A stretch of 64,000 nt of DNA, taken from Streptomyces sp. WP-1. GTDB lineage: Bacteria > Actinomycetota > Actinomycetes > Streptomycetales > Streptomycetaceae. The notes below the pieces were generated by a model. That model searched no databases, was not told the DNA's origin, and saw only the letters and a program-made list of their open reading frames with translations. Below are positions 1 through 8,502 of the stretch, piece by piece. Each line of letters opens with the position of its first letter. Within the stretch, counting starts at the first letter, position 1. The DNA lies in assembly GCF_030450125.1 (NCBI RefSeq), contig NZ_CP123923.1:6853001-6917000 (forward strand), read 5' to 3'. The position numbers and the translations under genes were made by a program.

Positions 1-1390
1 CGATCCGGGCCAGCGTCTCCTCGTCCCGGGGCATGGGCTCCAACACCGGTCCCGCCGCGGTGTTCCAGCGCCGGGCGACCGCCGCCGGGTCCTCACCGGT
101 CAGCAGCCCGGCCGCCTGCGCCGCCGCACCCAGGGCGACCAGCTCCTTGGCCACGGGGATCCGGACCGGCCGCCCGGACAGCCGGCGTACGGTCTGCTGC
201 CAGGCGTGGCCCCGCGCGCCGCCGCCGATCAGCAGCAGTGGGCTGTCGCGGTCCGCGTCCTCGTCGAGGACCAGGTCGAGCGCGCCGAGCAGCGAGTGCA
301 CCGCACCGTCGTAGGCCGCCTGGAGCAGCTGGCCCGGGGTGGTGTCGTGGCGCAGTCCGTGCAGCAGCCCGGAGGCGTGCGGCAGGTCGGGGGTGCGCTC
401 GCCGTCCAGGAAGGGCAGGAGCGTCACCGCTCCGCCGGGTTCGACGGCCTCGCGGTCCAGACCCAGCAGGGTCGCGACGCGGTCGACGGCGAGCGTGCAG
501 TTCAGGGTGCAGGCCAGCGGCAGCCAGTCCCCGCGCGCGTCGGCGAAGCCCGCCACCGTGCCGGTGGGGTCGGCCGGGCGGTGCCGGGAGACGGCGTACA
601 CCGTGCCGGAAGTTCCGAGGCTCAGCACCGGGGTTCCGGGCGGCAGCCCGAGGCCCAGCGCGGCCGCCGCGTTGTCACCGGTGCCGGGGGCCACCAACGT
701 GCCCGTGGAGAACGGCAGTCCGTGTCCGCCGTGTACGGTCCCGGCCACCTCACCCGGGCGCACCACCCGGGGCAGCAGCGCCGGATCCAGCCCGAGGTGT
801 GCCAGGGTCTCCTCGTCGTACTGCTCCGTGCCGGACGCCCACCAACCGGTGCCGGAAGCGTCACCGCGATCGGTGACGGCCCGCCCGGTCAGCCGCTCGG
901 TGAGGTAGTCGTGGGGGAGCCGTACCGCCCTGGTCGCGCGCGCCGCCTCCGGTTCGTGCTCGGCGAGCCAGGCCCACTTGGCCGCCGTGAACGACGCCCC
1001 GGGCACGCTCCCGGTGCGCTCGGCCCAGGCCTTCGGGCCGCCCAGCTCCGCGACCAGCCGACGGGCCTGCGGCGCGGAGCGGACGTCGTTCCAGAGCAGC
1101 GCCGGACGCACCGGCTCACCGTGCTCGTCCAGCGTGACCAGGCCGTGCTGCTGACCGCCGACGGAGATCGCGGCCGCCTCGCGGGCCGCGTCACCGCACT
1201 GGCGCAGCGCCTCGCACAGGGCGTCCCACCACTGGCGCGGATCGCTCTCCCGGCCCGCGCCGGTGGTGACGGTGTGCGGCGCCTGGCCGCTCGCCACCAC
1301 CTCTCCGGTGGCCGCGTCGACGACCAGGGCCTTCGTGGACTGGGTGGACGTGTCCACGCCGACGACGAGCGGACCCTCCGCTGCTGACAT
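1..1390 (-). CDS. xylB: Xylulokinase (3' end cut by window edge)
   Basis: Phosphorylates D-xylulose to xylulose 5-phosphate in the cytoplasm, the step after xylose isomerase. The 463 visible residues show the FGGY sugar-kinase layout: the N-terminal phosphate loop GVDTSTQSTKALVVD, the substrate strand ISVGGQQHGLV, LLWNDVRS, the SLGTSGTVYA nucleotide motif and a C-terminal LLLIGGGARGQAW adenosine motif. Family members run to about 480 residues, so only the last few residues are missing. The ATG at 1390 is preceded by a GGGAGAG ribosome binding site. It is divergent from xylA across 194 bp, so both are probably controlled from that shared region. The family and pathway are established; joint control is inferred. 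Confidence 0.96.
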   Translation of the reverse strand, partial: MSAAEGPLVVGVDTSTQSTKALVVDAATGEVVASGQAPHTVTTGAGRESDPRQWWDALCEALRQCGDAAREAAAISVGGQQHGLVTLDEHGEPVRPALLWNDVRSAPQARRLVAELGGPKAWAERTGSVPGASFTAAKWAWLAEHEPEAARATRAVRLPHDYLTERLTGRAVTDRGDASGTGWWASGTEQYDEETLAHLGLDPALLPRVVRPGEVAGTVHGGHGLPFSTGTLVAPGTGDNAAAALGLGLPPGTPVLSLGTSGTVYAVSRHRPADPTGTVAGFADARGDWLPLACTLNCTLAVDRVATLLGLDREAVEPGGAVTLLPFLDGERTPDLPHASGLLHGLRHDTTPGQLLQAAYDGAVHSLLGALDLVLDEDADRDSPLLLIGGGARGHAWQQTVRRLSGRPVRIPVAKELVALGAAAQAAGLLTGEDPAAVARRWNTAAGPVLEPMPRDEETLARI

Positions 1391-1479
1391 GGGGCTCTCC
1401 CTCTTCCGCGGCTCAGCGGGATGTGCTGTGGGGCGCTCCCGGGGACACCCCCCGAGGGCGCCCGTGGACATCTGCCGAA

Positions 1480-2751
<1,272 letters not shown>

Positions 2752-2996
2752 CGGTCACGAGCGCGAGGCGCTGACGGAAGAGGGCCGGGGAGCGCGGCGC
2801 GTAGGCAAGCCGTGGGCCCCGGCCCCTCCGTCGCGCACGGCACGGACGTCGTCGCGGTGGCCCCCTTATGCTGACGCCGTGACCTGGATCGCTCCGCCAC
2901 GCTCCGTGGCCGCCACCCGGTCGGCGGAAGCGGCCCACTAGGGGTACACATCAGGGATGTCTCAGGGGCAAGGCCCGGAACCGCAGGAAGCGGGCG

Positions 2997-3020
2997 GCCG
3001 TTCTCACAGCAGAGAACGGC
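2997..3020. promoter_or_regulatory. Perfect 9-bp inverted repeat before small membrane gene
   Basis: GCCGTTCTC (2997-3005) pairs with GAGAACGGC (3012-3020) around a 6-nt loop. It ends 10 nt before the AAGGAGG site of the next gene, so it could be an operator or a 5' leader hairpin. There is no T tract, which argues against a terminator for xylA 250 bp upstream. Role not known. Confidence 0.5.
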
Positions 3021-3046
3021 AGTGGCCGTTGAAGGAGGCGACGCTC

Positions 3047-3232
3047 ATGTCGAGAAACGCGAAGATCGCCGTAGGGGGTGTGGCGGTCGGCCTGGTACTG
3101 CTGCTCCTGGGGCTGCCCCTGTGGGTGGTGCTCCTGGTCGTGATCGGAATCCCGGTCGCCGGCTACCTGGCGCTGGATCCGTCCCAGCGGCGCAGGCTCC
3201 GCAGGCTCAGCCGCAAGGAAATCGGCCGCTGA
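3047..3232 (+). CDS. Small single-span membrane protein, unknown function
   Basis: A 61-residue protein with a short polar N-terminus, one long hydrophobic stretch at about residues 7-48 (rich in Val, Leu and Gly, long enough for one or two passes) and a basic Arg-rich C-terminal tail ending RRLSRKEIGR. The basic tail suggests the C-terminus faces the cytoplasm. The ATG at 3047 was chosen because an AAGGAGG site (3032-3038) sits 8 nt upstream; the frame stays open further upstream but without a better site. I do not recognise a named family. Its stop is 23 bp from the stop of the convergent downstream gene. Confidence 0.75.
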   Translation: MSRNAKIAVGGVAVGLVLLLLGLPLWVVLLVVIGIPVAGYLALDPSQRRRLRRLSRKEIGR

Positions 3233-3255
3233 GACGGACACCGCGCCGCCGCTGA

Positions 3256-4125
3256 TCACAGGGGTCGTACGGCCATCCTGTCGAGGGCGTCCAGCAGTCC
3301 GGGCAGTTCCGGGCCGCGGCCGACCGGCAGGACCTCACCGGGCTCTTCGTCGAGCAGGACGAAGGCGATGTCGTCGGTGCGTGCCACCATCGACCAGCCG
3401 GGGCCGTCCGCACGCAGCGTGCGGGCGTCACCGGGGGCGAAGGTGGAGCGCACCCGTCCCAGCGGCGGCGGTGAGTCGACGTAGGCGCGGGCCTCCGCGA
3501 GCACCCGCCGGATCCCCTGGTGCCCGCCCTTCGGCGGTTCGGCGGCGCTCTCGGATCCCTTGTCGCTCTCCTCGGGCCGCGCCGGGGGCCCGGCGGCGGG
3601 GGCCCGGCCACCGGGTACGGCGAACTCGTCGTCGCTGATCTGCTGCCGCCAGGCCGCCCACTGTGCCGCTATCTCGTCGGCACCCAGGCGCCGCTGAGCC
3701 GGGCCCCAGATGCCGGTGTCCGGCGGACACAGCGGCGGCCGCTCGCCCGTCTCGGGAGCGGGATCGTGCGGCGCGGGAACACCGGGAGCCGCCACGGCGA
3801 CCGCCAGCGGCCAACCCGGCAGCGCGGTCACGATCGCATGCTCCTCCGGCGACAGTTCGTACTCCAGGCCGCAGTCCCAGGACGCGATCGCCACCGCGAC
3901 CAGCGAGACATCGTCGATCACGACCGTCCAGCGGGCCCCGTCGCCGTCCTGCCCGAGCACCAGGCCGTACCCGTCGGCGCGGGGCGCGAGCCCCAGCGTC
4001 GCGCACGCCTCCGGATAGTCGTCGCCCAGCACGCTCGGGAACTGCGCCGGCGTCAGCAGCACCGCCGTCAGCACATACAGCGCATCGTCCGCGGCGGCGA
4101 CGGCCCCATCGTCCGTCCCGGCCAT
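3256..4125 (-). CDS. Hypothetical protein (289 aa)
   Basis: I do not recognise the family. The protein is soluble-looking with no signal peptide or membrane span. It divides into an N-terminal half (residues 1-110) with a regular alpha/beta pattern and an acidic character, a Pro-rich linker near 115-145, a disordered Gly/Pro/Ala segment near 175-205, and a C-terminal half ending in a conserved-looking block with VARTDDIAFVLLDEEP. Codon bias is strongly Streptomyces-like, and the ATG at 4125 follows a GGGAGG site, so the gene is real. It diverges from the MpaB-like oxygenase gene across about 290 bp. No function is proposed. Confidence 0.8.
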   Translation of the reverse strand: MAGTDDGAVAAADDALYVLTAVLLTPAQFPSVLGDDYPEACATLGLAPRADGYGLVLGQDGDGARWTVVIDDVSLVAVAIASWDCGLEYELSPEEHAIVTALPGWPLAVAVAAPGVPAPHDPAPETGERPPLCPPDTGIWGPAQRRLGADEIAAQWAAWRQQISDDEFAVPGGRAPAAGPPARPEESDKGSESAAEPPKGGHQGIRRVLAEARAYVDSPPPLGRVRSTFAPGDARTLRADGPGWSMVARTDDIAFVLLDEEPGEVLPVGRGPELPGLLDALDRMAVRPL

Positions 4126-4415
4126 CCCTGCCTCCCAGTGGCTTGTCCAATCGCGCGCACCCTAATGCGGACGGAAGGCCCTTGTCACGACTCCGCACAC
4201 CACGCGGACCTGCAACTTTCCCCCTGGACAGGGGCGAAACGACCACGGCCTCCACGGGACTTCCCCAGACCGCCCCCCCACCCGGGGCCACGGAAGACGC
4301 GGAACCCACCGGACAAGGGCGCCCGCCCTTCTTCCGAAATGGGGAGATCGGTGATGGTTCATCTCCCCGTACTCCACATAGAGTTGGCCTCCGACGACAG
4401 AAGGGGGACGACGCG

Positions 4416-5315
4416 GTGAAGCGCTTCGAACGGCTGGAGCGGATCCGTCGGCTGGACCCGGTGGCGGACGCCCCGGAGATCTACCGGCTCAGCGCCGTCT
4501 ACGAATTCCCCTGGGACTACACACGCGCCCTCGAACTGGCCCTGTACCGCACCTACGCCGTCCCGAGCATCGGCCGTCTCCTCGCGCGCACCGCCGAGCT
4601 GACCGACCGCACCCAGAAGCGGTACGACGACACCGCGCTGCTCCTCGACACCGTCGTGGAGCACGGCTTCGCCGCCGAACAGGGGCGCACGGCGATCCGC
4701 CGCATCAACCAGATGCACCGCAGCTACGACATCAGCGACGACGACATGCGGTATGTGCTCAGCACCTTCGTCGTGGTGCCCAAGCGCTGGATCGACACCT
4801 ACGGCTGGCGCCGGCTGTCCCGGCACGAGATCGTCGCCGCCACCGAGTACTACCGCACCCTCGGCCGGCACCTGGGCATCCCCGATCTCCCCAGGACCTA
4901 CGAAGAGTTCGAAACCCTCCTCGACACCTACGAGGAGGCGAACTTCGGCTGGGACGAAGGGGGCCGACAGGTCTCGGACGCCACCCTCGACCTGATGGCG
5001 TCCTGGTACCCACGCCCCCTGGCACCCCTGCTGCGCACCGGTGTGCTCGCGCTGCTCGACGAGCCGCTGCTGAACGCGTTCCGCTACGAGCGGCCCGGTG
5101 CGACCGCCGTCGCCCTGGTGCGCCGCGCCGTCCGGGCGCGCGGCCGGGTGGTACGGCTGCTGCCGCCGCGCCGCGCACCCCACTTCGCGCGCCAGAACCG
5201 GGAGATCAAGGGCTACCCGAACGGCTACCGCGTGGCCGACCTCGGCACCCGCCCGGTCCCGGGACTGGGCGGCTGCCCGGTGCGGCACCTGGACACCTCA
5301 GACGCCGTCGAGTGA
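4416..5315 (+). CDS. MpaB/DUF2236-family oxygenase-like protein
   Basis: A 299-residue protein resembling the DUF2236 (MpaB / latex-clearing protein Lcp) superfamily, haem-associated oxygenases that in characterised cases cleave isoprenoid chains. Supporting segments are the N-terminal FPWDYTRALELALYRTYAVPSIGRLL, the central helix GRTAIRRINQMHRSYDISDDDMRYVLSTFVVVP, and the later RRLSRHEIVAATEYYRTLGRHLGIPDLP with the family's Arg/Glu and Tyr pattern. The GTG at 4416 follows an AAGGGGG-type site. The frame is open far upstream, but that part has no supporting site and overlaps the divergent gene. Its last 18 bp overlap the end of the convergent padR gene. Substrate unknown. Confidence 0.78.
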   Translation: MKRFERLERIRRLDPVADAPEIYRLSAVYEFPWDYTRALELALYRTYAVPSIGRLLARTAELTDRTQKRYDDTALLLDTVVEHGFAAEQGRTAIRRINQMHRSYDISDDDMRYVLSTFVVVPKRWIDTYGWRRLSRHEIVAATEYYRTLGRHLGIPDLPRTYEEFETLLDTYEEANFGWDEGGRQVSDATLDLMASWYPRPLAPLLRTGVLALLDEPLLNAFRYERPGATAVALVRRAVRARGRVVRLLPPRRAPHFARQNREIKGYPNGYRVADLGTRPVPGLGGCPVRHLDTSDAVE

Positions 5316-5825
5316 TGCGAGGGTGTCGCGCAGCCAGCCGAGTTCGGCCCGGCTCGTGGCACGCGCGATGGTGAGGATCCCCTGCCGGAAGGGGTCGTCC
5401 ACTTCCTCGGCCCGGACCGGCCGGTCGCCGTCGTAGAAGAAGCTCGTCGGCTTCTCCAGGAAGGCGAGCCGCCTGTTCAGCACAGCCGCCTGGGCGGCGG
5501 GGTCCGCGAGGTGGCGCAGAAAGGCGAGCAGGACGAACCACTGGTTCTCGTCGGTGATCTCGCGCTGCCCGGGTTCGGCGAGCCGGCGCCTCAGCTCCCG
5601 CCGCCCCTCCTCGGTCAGCCGCAGCACATGACGCGGTGCGGCCACGGCACCCGGCTCGGTGGCCCGCACCAGCAGCCCGGCCTTCTCCAGACGCTTGATC
5701 GCCGGGTACAGCGTGCTCTCCGCGACGGGCCTCACATGCCCGGTGAGCGCCGCGATGTGACGGCGCAGGACGTATCCGTGCAGCGGGGCCTCGTACAGGA
5801 ATCCCAGGATGGCGAGTTCGAGCAT
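5298..5825 (-). CDS. PadR-family transcriptional regulator
   Basis: A 175-residue PadR regulator. The N-terminal winged helix carries the family's opening pattern MLELAILGFLYEAPLHGYVLRRHI and the recognition-helix/wing segment VAESTLYPAIKRLEKAGLL. The C-terminal helical domain (about 95-175) would mediate dimerisation and ligand sensing. PadR proteins typically repress a divergent gene and themselves. Here the divergent neighbour is an alpha/beta hydrolase 116 bp away, with a perfect 12-bp palindrome between them. The 3' end overlaps the MpaB-like gene by 18 bp, convergently. Confidence 0.9.
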   Translation of the reverse strand: MLELAILGFLYEAPLHGYVLRRHIAALTGHVRPVAESTLYPAIKRLEKAGLLVRATEPGAVAAPRHVLRLTEEGRRELRRRLAEPGQREITDENQWFVLLAFLRHLADPAAQAAVLNRRLAFLEKPTSFFYDGDRPVRAEEVDDPFRQGILTIARATSRAELGWLRDTLASLDGV

Positions 5826-5848
5826 GCCCGCATTCTTCCGTACGGCGA

Positions 5849-5860
5849 CGCTGTACAGCG
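5849..5860. promoter_or_regulatory. 12-bp perfect palindrome, candidate PadR operator
   Basis: CGCTGTACAGCG is a perfect palindrome 24 bp upstream of the padR start and about 80 bp upstream of the hydrolase start. A second weak inverted pair, GTAA...TTAC, follows at 5882-5896. Location between a PadR gene and its divergent neighbour makes an operator role plausible; this is inference. Confidence 0.5.
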
Positions 5861-5941
5861 ATCCGTCGATACTGCGTTGACGTAATACCTCGTTACCGAT
5901 GTATGTTCGAGGTGATGATCGAGGCCCATAGGGAGGGTGCT

Positions 5942-6697
5942 GTGCAGCAGGCCGTATTCGATGGCGAGGGAAGCCGGATCCGCTGGACCGAGGTGTCGGG
6001 GGCGGAGCCCGCCCGGGTCTACCTCCACGGGCTGGGGTCGATGTCCGCGCCCTATCACGCCCACATCGCGGCCCGCCCCGAACTCGCTGGCAGGCGCAGC
6101 CTGTTCATGGATTTGCCCGGTCATGGCCTCAGCGACCGGCCCCGGAGCTTCGGGTACACGCTGGAGGAGCACGCCGACGCGGTCGCGGCCGCGCTGGATG
6201 CGGCCGGGGCCGGCGGCGCCGAACTGATCGCGCACAGCATGGGCGGTGCCGTCGCCATCGTGCTCGCGCACCGGCGGCCCGAACTCGTCTCCCGGCTGGT
6301 GCTCTCCGAGGCCAACCTGGACGCGTTCCCACCGCTGACGGCGGGCAGCAGCGCGATCGCCGCCTACGAGGAGGACGAGTTCGTCGAGGACGCGTACGCG
6401 CGCGTCCTGGCGGCCGTCGGTCCGCTGTGGGCGGCCACCATGCGGCTGGCGGATCCGCGTGCCCTGCACCGCAGCGCCGTCGGCCTGCGACGCGGCTCCG
6501 ACCCCGTGATGCGCACGATCCTGGAGGGCCTGGACATCGACCGGGTCTACCTCCAGGGGGAGAAGAGCGGTGAGCTCGACGACCGGGAGCGGCTGGAGGC
6601 GGCCGGCGTACGGGTGCTGACGGTGCCCGGCGCCGGGCACAACGTCATGTTCGACAACCCCGACGCCTTCGCGGCCGCCGTCGCCGCAAACATCTGA
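5942..6697 (+). CDS. Alpha/beta-fold hydrolase
   Basis: A 251-residue hydrolase of the alpha/beta superfamily. The oxyanion segment YLHGLGSM, the DLPGHGLSDRP strand, the nucleophile elbow AHSMGG (Ser), a late Asp region and the C-terminal PGAGHNVMFDNP with the catalytic His are all present. The GTG at 5942 was chosen because GGGAGGG (5931-5937) lies just upstream; an in-frame ATG at 5903 lacks such a site. It is divergent from padR and convergent with the methyltransferase, whose stop is 4 bp away. Probable target of the PadR repressor; substrate not predictable. Confidence 0.88.
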   Translation: MQQAVFDGEGSRIRWTEVSGAEPARVYLHGLGSMSAPYHAHIAARPELAGRRSLFMDLPGHGLSDRPRSFGYTLEEHADAVAAALDAAGAGGAELIAHSMGGAVAIVLAHRRPELVSRLVLSEANLDAFPPLTAGSSAIAAYEEDEFVEDAYARVLAAVGPLWAATMRLADPRALHRSAVGLRRGSDPVMRTILEGLDIDRVYLQGEKSGELDDRERLEAAGVRVLTVPGAGHNVMFDNPDAFAAAVAANI

Positions 6698-6701
6698 TCT
6701 T

Positions 6702-7301
6702 TCAGCCCTCGCGCACGGCGAGGGCGAGGAAACGGGTGTCCTCATCGACGTACGACGTCATGCGCCACCCCGAACGGGACAGCAGAGGGCGGAGGTTGCG
6801 CTCGGCCCGCAGATCCTCCGGCGTGATCTGCCGGCCCTGCCGCGCCGCCAGGGCCGCGCGGCCGATGGGATGGAACAGGGCGAGCCGCCCGCCGGGCCGT
6901 ACCACCCGGGCGAGCTCCCGCAGGTTCTCCACCGGGCGCGGCAGATGGGCGATCAGCCCCGCCGCGAACACCGCGTCCAGGCACGCCGAGCGCAGCGGCA
7001 GGGCGGCCACGTCCGAGAGCAGCAGCGCCCCCTCCCGGTTCCGGCCCGCCGCTGCGGCGGCCGCGAGCATCGCCGGGGTCAGATCGGCGCCGAGCACCAC
7101 GCCGGTGGGGCCCACGGCCGCCCGCAGCGGGGGCAGCGCACGCCCCGTTCCGCAGCCCGCGTCCAGCACGCGGTCGCCCGCCCGCAGCCCGAGGTCGGTC
7201 ACGGCGGCTTCGTAGGCGGGGCCGTCGCCGGGAAACTTGCTGTCCCAGCCGGCGGCCCGCGCGGTGAAGAACTCCCGGACATGTGCGTGGTCGTCGCTCA
7301 T
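6702..7301 (-). CDS. SAM-dependent methyltransferase (class I)
   Basis: A 199-residue class I methyltransferase. Motif I VLDAGCGTGRALPPL, the acidic motif II region VLGADLTPAML, motif III ALLLSDVAALPL and the post-motif LARVVRPGGRLALFHP are typical of methyltransferase_11 proteins acting on small molecules. I chose the ATG at 7301; a second ATG at 7310 is nearly equivalent and has a slightly better AGGG upstream. It is convergent with the hydrolase. Nothing in the neighbourhood fixes the substrate. Confidence 0.88.
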   Translation of the reverse strand: MSDDHAHVREFFTARAAGWDSKFPGDGPAYEAAVTDLGLRAGDRVLDAGCGTGRALPPLRAAVGPTGVVLGADLTPAMLAAAAAAGRNREGALLLSDVAALPLRSACLDAVFAAGLIAHLPRPVENLRELARVVRPGGRLALFHPIGRAALAARQGRQITPEDLRAERNLRPLLSRSGWRMTSYVDEDTRFLALAVREG

Positions 7302-7331
7302 GACCCGCATGATGCCCTGATTCCGCGGCCC

Positions 7332-7382
7332 GGTGCTTCCCGCGTCCCAGTGCCTCTTGCGTCCCGGCGCCTCTCGTGTTCC
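7332..7382. repeat. Three degenerate 17-bp tandem units
   Basis: Units start at 7332, 7349 and 7366 and share the pattern (G/A)G(T/C)GC-TC---CGT-CC. They lie between the methyltransferase start and the oxidoreductase stop. No function suggested. Confidence 0.55.
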
Positions 7383-7408
7383 GTGCGGTGGCGGGCGCAC
7401 CGCGGATC

Positions 7409-7426
7409 TCGGCCGGTCCGGGCCGA
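7409..7426 (-). terminator. Hairpin just after oxidoreductase stop
   Basis: TCGGCC (7409-7414) pairs with GGCCGA (7421-7426) around GGTCCG, beginning 3 nt past the stop codon at 7430. A GC-rich stem without a T run is the usual form in Streptomyces. Assignment as terminator is inference. Confidence 0.45.
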
Positions 7427-7429
7427 CGC

Positions 7430-7858
7430 TCAGGACGCCAGATCCCGGATCGCCACCACCTCTTCGACGGGGACGCGTACCAGCAGCTCACCGGGAACGC
7501 CGTTGCGGGCGCCGAACTCCTCGGCGCGGTCCTCGCCCATGTACCGGGCGGCGACCCGCGCCGCCCAGTGACGCAGTTCCGCCGGATCCTCGGACAGCCG
7601 GACGCGACCGCTGAGCACCACGAAATGGAACGGCGGCCGCTCGTCGTCCACACACAGGGCGACACGCCCGTCACGGACGAGATTGCGCCCTTTCACGGTG
7701 TCCCGGCCGGTGAGAAGGACCAGTTCGTCCCCGTCCAGCAGGAACCAGACCGGAGCCACATGCGGGCTCCCATCGGCGCGAACGGTGGACAGTTTGCCGG
7801 TGCGGGTGCCTTTTGAGACGAACGCCCGCCATTCCTCGTCGGTCATCTTCTGTGCCAT
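7430..7858 (-). CDS. PPOX-class, probably F420-dependent oxidoreductase
   Basis: A 142-residue split beta-barrel protein of the pyridoxamine phosphate oxidase-like superfamily. The pattern GKLSTVRADGSPHVAPVWFLLDGDELVLLTG, then KGRNLVRDGRVALCVDDE and FVVLSGRVRLSEDP, is that of TIGR03618-type actinobacterial proteins that bind F420 or another deazaflavin/flavin. The ATG at 7858 gives the MAQKMTDEEW start usual in this group. It is divergent from the roadblock gene across 92 bp. Physiological substrate unknown. Confidence 0.85.
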   Translation of the reverse strand: MAQKMTDEEWRAFVSKGTRTGKLSTVRADGSPHVAPVWFLLDGDELVLLTGRDTVKGRNLVRDGRVALCVDDERPPFHFVVLSGRVRLSEDPAELRHWAARVAARYMGEDRAEEFGARNGVPGELLVRVPVEEVVAIRDLAS

Positions 7859-7950
7859 GCGCCCATCCTGCTTGCCCGCACGCCGCACGTGGGGAAGGCT
7901 TGCGGAGGGTTCCTCCGGCCAGGGGGGAGAGATCACACGGGGAGACGGAG

Positions 7951-8364
7951 ATGGCGCAGAACCAGGGACTCGGCTGGCTCCTGGACGATCTGACGGAACG
8001 TGTGGACGATGTACGGCACGCGCTGATCCTGTCCAACGACGGACTGGTCACCGGCGCGAGCACCGGGCTGCGCCGCGAGGACGCCGAACACCTCGCAGCC
8101 GTGGCATCCGGACTGCACAGCCTGGCGAAGGGCTCGGGACGCCACTTCGGCGCGGGCGCGGTGCGCCAGACGATGATCGAGTACGACGACGCCGTGCTGT
8201 TCGTGACCGCGGCCGGCGCCGGCAGCTGCCTGTGCGTGCTCAGCGGGGCGGAGGCCGACATCGGGCAGATAGCGTACGAGATGACCCTGCTCGTGAACCG
8301 GGTCGGCGAACATCTCGGAGTCGACGCCCGTAAACCCGAGCGATCACCGAACACAGACCTCTGA
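7951..8364 (+). CDS. Roadblock/LC7 domain protein (orphan)
   Basis: A 137-residue roadblock/LC7 protein. The segment LDDLTERVDDVRHALILSNDGLVTG followed by the paired amphipathic helices is characteristic. In Streptomyces such proteins (CvnB) normally sit in four-gene conservons with a CvnA histidine kinase-like protein, a DUF742 protein (CvnC) and a Ras-like GTPase (CvnD), regulating GTPase activity. None of those partners is adjacent, so this is an orphan copy. The ATG follows GGGGAGA with good spacing. The end of the gene lies in a 12-bp tandem duplication that repeats the stop codon in frame. Confidence 0.9.
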   Translation: MAQNQGLGWLLDDLTERVDDVRHALILSNDGLVTGASTGLRREDAEHLAAVASGLHSLAKGSGRHFGAGAVRQTMIEYDDAVLFVTAAGAGSCLCVLSGAEADIGQIAYEMTLLVNRVGEHLGVDARKPERSPNTDL

Positions 8365-8378
8365 CCAGACCTCTGACC
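8355..8378. repeat. 12-bp tandem duplication over a stop codon
   Basis: AGACCTCTGACC occurs twice back to back (8355-8366 and 8367-8378). The first copy contains the roadblock gene's stop TGA at 8362-8364. Because the unit is four codons, the second copy contains another in-frame TGA. Confidence 0.85.
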
Positions 8379-8403
8379 TGCGAATTCTCGAAGCTCCACG
8401 AAG

Positions 8404-8412
8404 TTATCCACA
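8404..8412 (+). other. Isolated DnaA-box match
   Basis: TTATCCACA matches the DnaA box consensus TTATNCACA exactly. It stands alone in the 138-bp gap before the DUF6397 gene, with no cluster of boxes, so it is not an origin. It could titrate DnaA, regulate the next gene, or be chance. Confidence 0.4.
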
Positions 8413-8502
8413 GGCCGGCCACGCGATGCGCCGATCCGGCTACGGTGTGTGCACGGCGATCGCACGAGGCGTGAGCCACCGACTCCACGAGGAGTTACGA
8501 CC

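Noticed and set aside
3663..4415. Upstream in-frame extension of the MpaB-like gene
   Set aside because: The extension is Arg/Pro-rich, antisense to the 289-aa gene and has no family similarity; a good GTG with ribosome binding site exists at 4416.
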